Origin: an uncultured Collinsella sp.
GTDB taxonomy: Bacteria; Actinomycetota; Coriobacteriia; Coriobacteriales; Coriobacteriaceae
Direction: 5' to 3'
Length of the DNA stretch: 64,000 bases
Assembly (NCBI GenBank): GCA_958439425.1
Contig: CAUBVH010000006.1
Location: 28,572 to 92,571 of the forward strand
Shown: one piece after another, positions 16,790-24,628 of the stretch
Layout of the letters: every line of letters begins with the position of its first letter
Numbering within the stretch: position 1 is the stretch's first letter
The notes under the pieces: generated by a model
Databases searched by the model: none
What the model was told of the DNA's origin: nothing
Seen by the model: the letters and a program-made list of their open reading frames with translations, nothing else
Made by a program: the position numbers and the translations under genes

Positions 16790-17713
16790 TTACGACGACT
16801 GCGGCGCTTCGGAGGTCATGCGGCCGCCCTGTAGAAGCTGGCGATAGGGGAGAAAGCCGATAAACGAGACGACGGCTTGCGAGTACGCAGCGCTCCGTTT
16901 GAGGTAGAGCCTGACCTCGGAGGTCGTTGCAGGCTCGAGCGGCACGAGGGCCACCTTGCCGCCGGCGAGTGATTCGGCAGGCTTGCGCATGAGCAGCGAG
17001 ACGCCGGCATCGCGCGCGACAAGCGAGATGATGTTTTCTGCCCGTTTGCCGGTAAACGTGACACGTGGGCTGAATCCTGCCTTGCGGCAAAGGGAGAGGG
17101 TGAGTTCGCTCACGAACGAGCCTTGGGGAAGCATAAGGAAATTCTCATCGATAAGGTCGTCGATCTCGATGGCGTTGCGCTTGGCGAGTGGATGGTCGAG
17201 CGGGATAACGGCCACGAGCCGGTCGGTTGTAAAGGGGATTTTTTTAAACTCCGGCTCGATGACGCCGCCGTCGCGGATGAAGGCGAGGTCGATGTCCTCG
17301 CGCAAGAGCATCTGCTTGAGTGCGCTGCCTTCGCCCTCGATGAGCTCAACGGAATACGAGGGGTTCGCCTGCTGGAAATCGATGACGGCGTCCGTGATTC
17401 CATAGGGAGCCATGATGGGGATGGAGCCCACGGTGATGCGTTCGAGTGGTTCATCTGCGGCTATCTGGATGGCAGCGAGATAGCGATGCTGGAGCGTCGC
17501 TATCTTTTGTGCATAGGGGAGGAGCGCTTCGCCTTGCGCGGTGAGCGTAACGTGGCGTTGACTCCGATCGATGAGATTACAGCCGAGCTCGCGCTCCATT
17601 GCCATAATGTGCTTGGAGAGAGTCGACTGCGACATGAAGAGCAGCTCCGCCGCATCGAGAAACGTACGCGACTGCGCCAAGATGGCGAACTCACCAAAAC
17701 GGCTGATATCCAT
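16790..17713 (-). CDS. LysR-family transcriptional regulator
   Basis: 307 residues, ATG with GGAGG at seven bases. The helix-turn-helix is at about residues 15-45 (TFLDAAELLFMSQSTLSKHI), followed by a LysR effector-binding domain (about 90-295). It is convergent with the amidohydrolase/ceramidase-like/PTS operon and may control it through the palindrome at 11489-11503. It shares its direction with the deformylase gene 36 bases upstream, so the two may be co-transcribed. Confidence 0.9.
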   Translation of the reverse strand: MDISRFGEFAILAQSRTFLDAAELLFMSQSTLSKHIMAMERELGCNLIDRSQRHVTLTAQGEALLPYAQKIATLQHRYLAAIQIAADEPLERITVGSIPIMAPYGITDAVIDFQQANPSYSVELIEGEGSALKQMLLREDIDLAFIRDGGVIEPEFKKIPFTTDRLVAVIPLDHPLAKRNAIEIDDLIDENFLMLPQGSFVSELTLSLCRKAGFSPRVTFTGKRAENIISLVARDAGVSLLMRKPAESLAGGKVALVPLEPATTSEVRLYLKRSAAYSQAVVSFIGFLPYRQLLQGGRMTSEAPQSS

Positions 17714-17749
17714 AGGGTAGCCTCCGGTTCCCTCATGTCGGCAAGTAAC

Positions 17750-18160
17750 CTAGATCACGATTCCTTGGCAGTGGTCGATTTCGTGTTGGATGATTTCGGC
17801 GGTGTAGCCCGAGAAGTTTTTGATGAGGTGGACGAAATTCTCGTCCAAATACTCAACCTTAATGCGGCGATAGCGAGTACAGGGGCGCTCGCCGGAAAGC
17901 GAGAGACATCCTTCGCTCGTCTGATAGGAATTGACCTGCTCAAGAATTTGAGGGTTGTACATCAGCAGCGCCCTGTTGCCGTCCTTTACGCAGATGATGC
18001 GTTTGCGCACGCCAATCATGTTGGCGGCAAGGCCCACGCACTCGTGCTCATGCTCATGGAGCGTATCCAGGAGGTCCTGCCCGGTCGCGGCATCGTCGGG
18101 TCCCGCGTCTTCGGAAGGCAGGCGCAAAAAGAACTCGGATTTCATGATGGGCTTAATCAT
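17750..18160 (-). CDS. def: Peptide deformylase with intact HEIDH, Gln motif altered
   Basis: 136 residues, ATG after GAGGAG. The metal site is canonical: EGCLSL (Cys85) and QHEIDH (His126, Glu127, His130). The first motif reads GLAANMIG, so the conserved Gln that positions the formyl group is Met48. It should remove N-formyl groups in the cytoplasm, though the Gln change may reduce activity. It is short for the family, like the homologue at 3802-4221, which keeps the Gln and lacks the Glu. It precedes a LysR gene in the same direction. Confidence 0.82.
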   Translation of the reverse strand: MIKPIMKSEFFLRLPSEDAGPDDAATGQDLLDTLHEHEHECVGLAANMIGVRKRIICVKDGNRALLMYNPQILEQVNSYQTSEGCLSLSGERPCTRYRRIKVEYLDENFVHLIKNFSGYTAEIIQHEIDHCQGIVI

Positions 18161-18364
18161 GGCGGGCTCCTCATGTCTCGTGCTTTCGTGAACTTTTAAT
18201 AATAGCGCGGAAGGAAAGCTGCGCGTCAGCGTTACAATCTTTCAACGTTGGACCATGTTGTCGGATCCGTCGCGTGCGGCGTCTGACGTAAGTCTAGGGC
18301 TCATGCTCGCCCTGGACTGTTCCTCTGGGGCGATGCGACTGTCGTTCCAAGAGGAAGGAAATGC

Positions 18365-19780
18365 ATGGGGGGCAAATCTCAGCAACAAGTTCAAGCAACG
18401 CCATCGGCCACTTCGGCGTTTCTCGTCGTAATGTATATTGCAGCCTTTGTCGCCGCGTTTAACGAGAACATCATTAACGTGGCACTGCACGATATCATGG
18501 CGGCCTTTTCGGTGAGTGCCACCACGGCGCAGTGGCTAGTTTCGGGATACATGATCGTGACGTCGATCTTTACGGCCATCATGGCCTTTCTGTCCGGTCG
18601 TTTCTCGACGCGCAAGCTGCTGTTTTTCGCATGCGGATGCATGGTCGCCGGAGAAGTCCTGTGCCTGGTCGCCCCGTCGTTTACCGTTTTGCTGCCAAGT
18701 CGTATTTTGCAGGCTGCGGGATCGGGCATCTTGTTTCCGCTCATGATGAATGTGGTGCTATCTTGTGCTCCGCGCGAGAAGCTCGGTCTGTATCTGAGCC
18801 TGGGCGGTGCCTGCATTACGCTAGGGCCGGCGTTTGGGCCCGTGATTAGTGGTCTTATGTGCACGTTGTTTTGCTGGAGGGCGGTGTTCGTAGTGCCGCT
18901 GGTGGGCGGTGTCGTGGTCGCCGCGGCGGCAGCAAAGCTCGTTCGGAATGTCGGAGAGTGTTCGAACGCCACGCTCGATATTCCGTCGGTTGTTTTGCTC
19001 GCCGCCGGCATTACGGCGTTCGTGTATTCCGTAGGCGAGTTCTCGACCAATGTGATGGCCGGTATCGTGACGCTTTTCGCCGCTGTTGTGGTGCTCGGCC
19101 TGTTTGCGGTTCGTCAGCTCAAGCTCGAGCATCCGGTGCTTAACGTGCGTCCCATGGCGAGCGTTCGTTTTTGGCCTGCATGCCTGCTTGTGGTGGTGTC
19201 GATGATGACGACGTTCTCGATGAGCGTTTTGTTGCCGCTCTATTTTGAGGGCGCATACGGCATGACCGCACTTGTCGCGGGTTTGCTCATTTTGCCGGCG
19301 ATCGCCTGCAACGCCGTGACCTCGATTGTGGGCGGACGCGTGATGGATGCCCGTGGTGCGTGGCCGCTGCTGCCGGTCGGCTTTGCCCTGATCGCTGTGG
19401 GGCAGACGGCAATCTCGATGACCGCGGCAAGCATGAACATCGGCGTTGTCGTGCTGCTGACCGTTGTGGTGTATGCCGGCGTCGGTTTGGTGCTGAGCCC
19501 CTCGCAGACCGCCGGTTTGGAGACGCTTCCCGCCGCTGAGCATCCTCACGGAACGGCATTGCTTAACACGTGGAACATGATTGCCGCGTCGTTTGGTCCG
19601 TCGCTGTTTATCGGCCTGCTTTCGAGTTCTGCGGTGGCTGCTGGCGCCGCGGGCGTTGCGTTGGACGTTGCCCAGGCGATAGGATTTGCAGCCGCCGTGC
19701 GCGTGGCGGCCGTGATTGCCGTTGTCGGGTTCGCGGTGTCGCTGGTGTACGCTCGCCGCGAGTCGCACATGTCGCATTAA
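18365..19780 (+). CDS. MFS drug-resistance-type transporter (DHA2-like)
   Basis: 471 residues, ATG after GAGGAAGGA; a nearby ATG at 18361 is out of frame. About 14 hydrophobic helices. Family motifs include NENIINVALHDI in helix 1, TTAQWLVSGYMI in helix 2, GRFSTRKLL in loop 2-3 and LGPAFGPVISG in helix 5 (motif C of drug/H+ antiporters). It is probably a proton-driven exporter of the plasma membrane. Substrate unknown. It stands alone. Confidence 0.88.
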   Translation: MGGKSQQQVQATPSATSAFLVVMYIAAFVAAFNENIINVALHDIMAAFSVSATTAQWLVSGYMIVTSIFTAIMAFLSGRFSTRKLLFFACGCMVAGEVLCLVAPSFTVLLPSRILQAAGSGILFPLMMNVVLSCAPREKLGLYLSLGGACITLGPAFGPVISGLMCTLFCWRAVFVVPLVGGVVVAAAAAKLVRNVGECSNATLDIPSVVLLAAGITAFVYSVGEFSTNVMAGIVTLFAAVVVLGLFAVRQLKLEHPVLNVRPMASVRFWPACLLVVVSMMTTFSMSVLLPLYFEGAYGMTALVAGLLILPAIACNAVTSIVGGRVMDARGAWPLLPVGFALIAVGQTAISMTAASMNIGVVVLLTVVVYAGVGLVLSPSQTAGLETLPAAEHPHGTALLNTWNMIAASFGPSLFIGLLSSSAVAAGAAGVALDVAQAIGFAAAVRVAAVIAVVGFAVSLVYARRESHMSH

Positions 19781-19932
19781 TGTGTGCACATAGATTCTGC
19801 AGCTAGATTGGATGGCGACACCATAAACTAATGGACGTTTTGCCGAGAGGCATGAATGTTTAAAGCGCAAAGAGTGCGCGACGGGCCCCGCGAATGGGGC
19901 GATGATGCCCGAGAGGGCCAAGAAGGAGTCTC

Positions 19933-20829
19933 ATGTCCGAGAACGAAGAGATCATGAACGAGACCGAGAACGAGACCATGGCTGCCGAGGTCGAGGCAGT
20001 CGAGACCGTGGAGACCGAAGCTGCTGAGGTTGAGGCTGCTGACGAGGTTCCCGCCGAGGAGGCCGAGGTTGTCGAGGCCGCCGCTGATTACGATGACGAA
20101 GAGCTGATGGACAAGATGCAGAAGGCCGCCCGCCTGCTGCGCAGCCGTCGCTTTGCTATTTCCAAGGAGGAGGAGGCCAAGGCCGAGCGCATGGCGAACA
20201 TCGAGCGCGCCATCAAGCTTCTTGACCTCAAGCCCAAGATGGAGCAGAAGGAAATGTCCGACCTGCTGGGCATGCGCCTTCGTGAGCTCGATGGCCTGAT
20301 GGCCGAGGCCGAGGCTGCCGATCTGGTCGGCCGCATCGACGACGCCGAGGGCGATATGCGCAAGATCGGTGTCTTCGCTGCCGAGGATGCCGCTGAGGGC
20401 CTGACCGAGCTTGCCAACAAGAAGGAGAAGCTCCTGCCCGAGCTTTCTTACGAGGAGGCCACCGAGCTGATGGCCGCTCTCGATAAGGTTATCGCTCCGC
20501 TCGTCGCCATGGGCTTGGACGAGGACCGCGGTCCTCGCGGCGGCCGTGACGATCGCGGTGGCCGTGGCGGTGACCGCGGCGGTCGCGGCGGCTTTGGCGA
20601 TCGCGGTGGCCGTGGCGGTGACCGCGGCGGCCGCGGTGGCGATCGCGGTGGCCGTGGCGGCTTTGGCGACCGTGGCGGTCGCGGCGGCTTTGGTGGCAAC
20701 CGTGGTGGCTATGGCGATCGCGGTGGCAACCGTGGCGGCTTCGGCGGCAACCGTGGTAACGACCGCGGCGGTCGCGGTGGCGACCGTGGCGGCCGCAACG
20801 GTGGCGGCTTCCGCGGCAACCGTTTCTAG
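19933..20829 (+). CDS. Acidic protein with C-terminal RGG-repeat tail, probable RNA-binding
   Basis: 298 residues, ATG after AAGGAG. Three parts are clear. Residues 1-55 are almost all Glu/Ala/Val/Thr and strongly acidic. Residues about 56-195 are charged and helical (SRRFAISKEEEAKAERM, MSDLLGMRLRELDGLMAE), perhaps with a winged-helix-like fold. Residues about 197-298 are an unbroken tail of RGG, DRGG and FGG units. RGG tails usually bind RNA and drive condensation. I recognise no named family. The 5' leader is about 150 bases. A hairpin cluster follows the gene. Confidence 0.8.
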   Translation: MSENEEIMNETENETMAAEVEAVETVETEAAEVEAADEVPAEEAEVVEAAADYDDEELMDKMQKAARLLRSRRFAISKEEEAKAERMANIERAIKLLDLKPKMEQKEMSDLLGMRLRELDGLMAEAEAADLVGRIDDAEGDMRKIGVFAAEDAAEGLTELANKKEKLLPELSYEEATELMAALDKVIAPLVAMGLDEDRGPRGGRDDRGGRGGDRGGRGGFGDRGGRGGDRGGRGGDRGGRGGFGDRGGRGGFGGNRGGYGDRGGNRGGFGGNRGNDRGGRGGDRGGRNGGGFRGNRF

Positions 20830-20833
20830 TTGG

Positions 20834-20861
20834 GTTACGCGGTTTTGCCAAACCGCGTAAC
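20834..20861 (+). terminator. Hairpin immediately after the RGG gene
   Basis: GTTACGCGGTTT pairs perfectly with AAACCGCGTAAC around a four-base loop, five bases after the stop codon. There is no T tail, so it may be a processing or stability hairpin rather than a full terminator. Confidence 0.6.
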
Positions 20862-20874
20862 GGCTTGACGCTGC

Positions 20875-20973
20875 AAACCCGCCAGAGCGGCAATCTGCCT
20901 TTCAACTTCGGCGGCATGACCAAAAGGTCAATGCCGCCTCGTTTCAAGGCACCTTGCTCGCTCTGGCGGGTTT
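20875..20973 (+). ncRNA. Candidate structured RNA (nested hairpins)
   Basis: A 15-bp outer helix (20875-20889 with 20959-20973) encloses an inner hairpin whose arms are 20910-20921 and 20926-20938 with an AAAA loop. A weaker helix between them is possible (GCAATCTGCC with GGCACCTTGC). The outer helix ends in GGGTTTT, resembling a terminator. It could be the true end of the RGG transcript, an mRNA 3' structure, or a separate small RNA. Confidence 0.4.
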
Positions 20974-21011
20974 TCGCTGTCGGTACCAAAACATCGGCGT
21001 TGCCTTGATCC

Positions 21012-21050
21012 AAACCTGCCAAAAAGGGACAGGTTTATTTTGGTCGGTTT
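21012..21050 (+). repeat. GGGACAGG-core hairpin element, copy 1
   Basis: Arms AAACCTGCCAAAA (21012-21024) and TTTTGGTCGGTTT (21038-21050) pair with two mismatches around a loop containing GGGACAGG. Thirty-one consecutive bases are identical to the reverse complement of the element at 45221-45253. Related hairpins lie at 30487 and 31318. Confidence 0.7.
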
Positions 21051-21080
21051 TATCTGGGCAAACGTGGTCGTCTATCGCAA

Positions 21081-21140
21081 TGTAGTCGTTGGGGACGTTC
21101 TTGTTTGACTAGTCGTTTAAGAACGTCCCCAACGACTACA
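21081..21140. repeat. Perfect 22-bp inverted repeat
   Basis: Left arm 21081-21102 and right arm 21119-21140 are exact reverse complements, with a 16-base loop. The arm contains TTGGGGACGTTCTT, again with a GGGGAC core. Confidence 0.85.
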
Positions 21141-21144
21141 TGGG

Positions 21145-21212
21145 ATGAGAGTGGATAATCTCCCGGTTTGAGCCTGCATTCAAGCTCAAAGTGGGAGATT
21201 ATCCACTCTCAT
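21145..21212. repeat. Perfect 20-bp inverted repeat with inner stem
   Basis: Arms 21145-21164 and 21193-21212 are exact reverse complements. Inside, TTTGAGC (21167-21173) pairs with GCTCAAA (21184-21190). It lies 40 bases beyond the pdxT stop codon, so it may also end the pdxST transcript. With the preceding elements it fills the 423-base gap at 20830-21252. Confidence 0.85.
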
Positions 21213-21252
21213 TTGTTGTATGTCCGAAAATCCACGCTCGTTTAAATTCTGC

Positions 21253-21840
21253 CTACATTTGCAGGAACAGTTCGTGGAGGCGGGTGTCTTCGTCGAGCTC
21301 GGGGTGGAAAGTGACGCCGAGCTGGTTGCCTTGGCGGGCGGCGACGATGCGACCGTCGACTTCGGCTAGGGCCTCAGTGTCGCCGTGCACTTCGACGATG
21401 CGGGGCGCGCGGATAAACGTCAGCGGCACCTCACCGTCGATACCGCCTACCTGCCCCTTGGTGCGAAAGCTGCCGAGCTGTCTGCCGTAAGCATTGCGCT
21501 CAACGAGCACATCCATGGTTGCCAAGCGCGGCGTCCCCTTATCGTCGTGGGCGGCAAGATCGCGCGCCAATAGAATCAAGCCGGCGCAGGTGCCCAGGAC
21601 GGGCATGCCCTCAACAATGCGGGTGCGAAGCTCATCGAGCATACCAAGCTCGGCAAGTAGCTTGCCCTGAACGGTGGACTCGCCGCCGGGGAGGACCAGG
21701 CGGTCAAAGTTCTGCTGCAAATCGGCCGCCTGCCTCAGCTCGATACAACGTGCGCCCAGCTCGGACAGTCTTGCCTCGTGCTCGGCAAAAGCGCCCTGGA
21801 CCGCCAGCACGGCGACCGTTTGGTCTGCATAATCGCTCAT
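21253..21840 (-). CDS. pdxT: Pyridoxal 5'-phosphate synthase glutaminase subunit
   Basis: 195 residues, class-I glutamine amidotransferase fold. Visible residues are LPGGEST (about 50-56), the nucleophile Cys85 in GTCAG, and the His179/Glu181 pair in FHPEL. PdxT releases ammonia from glutamine and passes it to PdxS in a 12+12 complex. It follows pdxS by 20 bases in the same direction, so they form one operon controlled by the divergent PdxR. Confidence 0.97.
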   Translation of the reverse strand: MSDYADQTVAVLAVQGAFAEHEARLSELGARCIELRQAADLQQNFDRLVLPGGESTVQGKLLAELGMLDELRTRIVEGMPVLGTCAGLILLARDLAAHDDKGTPRLATMDVLVERNAYGRQLGSFRTKGQVGGIDGEVPLTFIRAPRIVEVHGDTEALAEVDGRIVAARQGNQLGVTFHPELDEDTRLHELFLQM

Positions 21841-21860
21841 GTGCGATCCTTTCTGCTGGA

Positions 21861-22751
21861 CTAGCGCCCGCGCTCCTCCATGATGATCTCGATTTCGTCG
21901 GCGTTGATGCCCACCATGGCCTCGCCCAGGTCCTCCGAAAGCTCGGCGATGAGCTTGGCGTCGGTGAAGTTTGCCACGGCCTTGACGATGGCGGCGGCGC
22001 GCTTGGCGGGGTCGCCGCTCTTAAAGATGCCCGAGCCAACAAAGACGCCCTCGGCGCCCAGCTGCATCATCAGCGCGGCGTCGGCGGGGGTCGCGACTCC
22101 GCCGGCGGCAAAGTTTACGACGGGGAGCTTACCCGTGGCATGGACCTCGCGCACCAGCTCGACCGGAACCTGCAGCTGCTTGGCTGCCTCAAAGAGCTCG
22201 TCATCGCGCAGAGCAACAACGTCGCGGATCTGCTTTTGGATCTTGCGCATATGGCGCACGGCCTGAACGACGTCGCCCGTGCCCGGCTCGCCCTTGGTAC
22301 GAATCATCGTGGCGCCCTCGGCAACACGGCGCAACGCCTCGCCCAGATCGCGGGCGCCGCAGACAAACGGCACGTCAAACTGGGTCTTGTCGATGTGATA
22401 GACATCATCGGCGGGGGAGAGGACCTCGGATTCGTCGATGTAGTCGATTTCGATGGCCTGCAGGATCTGCGCCTCGACAATGTGGCCGATGCGGCACTTG
22501 GCCATAACGGGGATGGAGACAGCTTTTTGGATGCCCTTGATCATCTTGGGATCACTCATGCGCGAGACGCCGCCTGCGGCGCGGATGTCGGCCGGGATGC
22601 GCTCGAGCGCCATGACGGCGCAGGCGCCCGCCTCCTCGGCGATGCGTGCCTGCTCGGGCGTGGTGACGTCCATGATGACGCCGCCCTTGAGCATCTGCGC
22701 GAGCTCGCGATTGAGTTTGACGCGATCGGCCTTGCTGGTCTGTTCTGCCAT
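21861..22751 (-). CDS. pdxS: Pyridoxal 5'-phosphate synthase lyase subunit
   Basis: 296 residues, the usual family length. Start at 22751 (MAEQTSK) has GGGAG upstream; an in-frame start further out would enter the regulatory region. Conserved features include GGVIMDVTTPEQA (with the substrate-binding Asp), the catalytic lysine in VMAKCRIGH, and FAAGGVATPADAALMM. It forms PLP from ribose 5-phosphate, glyceraldehyde 3-phosphate and ammonia supplied by PdxT. It is the first gene of the pdxST operon. Confidence 0.98.
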   Translation of the reverse strand: MAEQTSKADRVKLNRELAQMLKGGVIMDVTTPEQARIAEEAGACAVMALERIPADIRAAGGVSRMSDPKMIKGIQKAVSIPVMAKCRIGHIVEAQILQAIEIDYIDESEVLSPADDVYHIDKTQFDVPFVCGARDLGEALRRVAEGATMIRTKGEPGTGDVVQAVRHMRKIQKQIRDVVALRDDELFEAAKQLQVPVELVREVHATGKLPVVNFAAGGVATPADAALMMQLGAEGVFVGSGIFKSGDPAKRAAAIVKAVANFTDAKLIAELSEDLGEAMVGINADEIEIIMEERGR

Positions 22752-22843
22752 GGTTGCTCCCTTGGTTGGCATGTGCATTGCTTGACGGAACATCCTATCG
22801 GGGAGCTGGGTATGGCGAAATACTCAGTTTTCGAGATAATAAC

Positions 22844-22885
22844 AAGGTCAGACTAATACCAGATTGAATGACTTAATAAGGTCAG
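22844..22885. promoter_or_regulatory. Direct repeats AAGGTCAG, probable PdxR sites
   Basis: AAGGTCAG occurs at 22844-22851 and 22878-22885, 34 bases apart (about three helical turns), each preceded by ATAA or AATA. They lie between pdxS and pdxR. MocR/PdxR regulators are known to bind direct repeats in this position. Confidence 0.6.
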
Positions 22886-22890
22886 GTGAT

Positions 22891-24336
22891 ATGCTCATGC
22901 TTGACTACAATTTGGAAAAACGCGGCGAAGCATCGCTCTATGAGTATGTTTACCAGCAAATTCGAGATGATATCGTAGCGGGACGCATTGCGGCGGGGGA
23001 GCATCTTCCGTCTAAGCGCGCCTTTGCCAGTCATCTGGGAATCAGTGTTATTACCATCGAGAATGCATATAGCCAGTTACTTGCCGAGGGCTATATTTGT
23101 TCAATGCCGCGGCGTGGCTACTACGCTTGTGAGCTTCCGGATGCACCGGTTTTGCCTTTGGCTACGGGGGAAATCGACCGAGATGCCGTCTCTGTGGGCC
23201 TCAGCGAGTATGATGCCGATGGACGGACCGAGCGATTCGATACACTTTCTCCTTCCGCTTTGGAGGCGGCGCGGCTTTGGCAAAGCGCGCTGCGGGCGAC
23301 GCTGACATCCGAAGACGAACGTGAAATCTTTTCGCCCGCGCCGGCGCAGGGCACCGCTCGGCTACGACGTGCGATTGCGCACCATCTACGCGGGACGAGG
23401 GGTATGAATGTCGACCTCAACAACATTGTTATCGGTGCGGGCGCCCAGTTGCTCGATACCATGTTGGTTCAGCTGCTTGGCACGGACAAGATATATGCCG
23501 TTGAGGATCCGGGCTATTTGCGCCTGACGCGCATCTATCAGGCTATGGGTTGCGAAGTGCGTCATATTCCGTTGGATGATGAGGGCGTGGACTTGAGCGC
23601 TTTGCAGAAAACCGGGACCGATGTCCTTCACCTGATGCCGTCCCATCAGTATCCGACCGGCCTTGTGACGAGCATTGCGCGTCGCTATGCCCTGCTGAGC
23701 TGGGCCGCCGAGCAGCCGGACCGGTATCTCATCGAAGATGACTTTGATTGTGAGTTTCGCCTTGCCGGCAAGCCGATTCCCGCGCTCGCGTCGATCGATG
23801 CCGCTCAGTCGGTTATCTACACCAACACGTTTTCAAAGAGCCTGTCATCGGCGTTGCGTCTAGCGTACATGGTGCTGCCCGATGAGCTGATGGAACGGTT
23901 TAGGCGCAACCTTGGTTTTTACGCCTCGTCGGTGAGTTCTGTTGGCCAGGTCGCTTTGGCTCGTTTGCTGGAATCGGGTGATTACGAGCGACATGTGAAC
24001 CGCGTGCGCGTTCGTGCTCGCGGGGCGCGTGATGGCCTGGCGGCGCTTGTACGGAAAGCATTTTCGGCAGGGGAGGTCTCGATCGGGCATGCAGACGCGG
24101 GCCTTTACTGTACCGTGGTTGCGGAGCGTGGAACGGGCGGAAGCTCTTTTGCGCAGGCTCTCACGCGCTCGAGCATCCCTTTTGTCGATATCAGTGACTG
24201 TTATTGGTGTGCTGATGGCGCATCTGTCCCTGAAAACTCAACTCAAATTCTTGTCCAGTATGACGATCTGAGTCCAAAAGTGCTTAACACCTTGGAAGTA
24301 CAGCTCATGGGAGCACTCTGCAATCTAAGTGAGTAG
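22891..24336 (+). CDS. pdxR: MocR-family regulator of PLP synthesis
   Basis: 481 residues from the ATG at 22891 (AGGTG upstream); ATG 22897 is an alternative. Residues about 12-80 are a GntR winged helix (PSKRAFASHLGISVITIENAY). Residues about 120-480 have the aminotransferase class-I fold, with DDFDCEFR and the PLP lysine in TFSKSLSSALRLAYMVLP. Divergent from pdxST, it is very likely PdxR, which senses PLP and activates or represses pdxST. The last codons (LSE and stop) lie inside the repeat at 24326-24446. Confidence 0.92.
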   Translation: MLMLDYNLEKRGEASLYEYVYQQIRDDIVAGRIAAGEHLPSKRAFASHLGISVITIENAYSQLLAEGYICSMPRRGYYACELPDAPVLPLATGEIDRDAVSVGLSEYDADGRTERFDTLSPSALEAARLWQSALRATLTSEDEREIFSPAPAQGTARLRRAIAHHLRGTRGMNVDLNNIVIGAGAQLLDTMLVQLLGTDKIYAVEDPGYLRLTRIYQAMGCEVRHIPLDDEGVDLSALQKTGTDVLHLMPSHQYPTGLVTSIARRYALLSWAAEQPDRYLIEDDFDCEFRLAGKPIPALASIDAAQSVIYTNTFSKSLSSALRLAYMVLPDELMERFRRNLGFYASSVSSVGQVALARLLESGDYERHVNRVRVRARGARDGLAALVRKAFSAGEVSIGHADAGLYCTVVAERGTGGSSFAQALTRSSIPFVDISDCYWCADGASVPENSTQILVQYDDLSPKVLNTLEVQLMGALCNLSE

Positions 24337-24446
24337 ACTTTTGGAACTTTGGCGACCAGGCCGTTTTTGCATCAAGTCATTTACCTGCGACTTTATAAAG
24401 CAATATGGATGGTCTGCGCGACAAGTTCGAAAAAGTCTACTCACTT
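24326..24446 (+). repeat. 121-bp palindromic repeat, copy A (MITE-like)
   Basis: The ends are inverted: AAGTGAGTAGACTTTTGG at the left and AAAAAGTCTACTCACTT at the right, arms of about 23 bases with few mismatches. About 115 bases match copy B (25746-25866) in the same orientation, 1,420 bases away. The left end supplies the last two codons and stop of pdxR. There is no coding capacity. Confidence 0.85.
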
Positions 24447-24479
24447 GCCGCGCAAAGCTTCTGCATGAGAAAAAATGGG

Positions 24480-24545
24480 GTTTTCAACAGGGCTTCGTCC
24501 AGCTCGCGGCAAGCTTTTGGCCAGTTGGGGAGGGCTGTTGAAAAC
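24480..24545. other. Inverted repeat upstream of the nuclease-like gene
   Basis: GTTTTCAACAG (24480-24490) and CTGTTGAAAAC (24535-24545) are exact reverse complements 66 bases end to end. The internal sequence includes GCTCGCGGCAAGC. It may be another insertion footprint or a leader structure for the next gene. Confidence 0.5.
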
Positions 24546-24628
24546 TTAACAGTCCGTTCGGTGTCATTTTTGGTGCGTTCACGCCAATGGGAGACCGACT
24601 GGGTTGAAATCCGTGTTTTCCTGTGCCT

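Noticed and set aside
20527..20826. Regular short repeats resembling a CRISPR array
   Set aside because: They are in-frame codons for the RGG tail, with no constant repeat length and no unique spacers.
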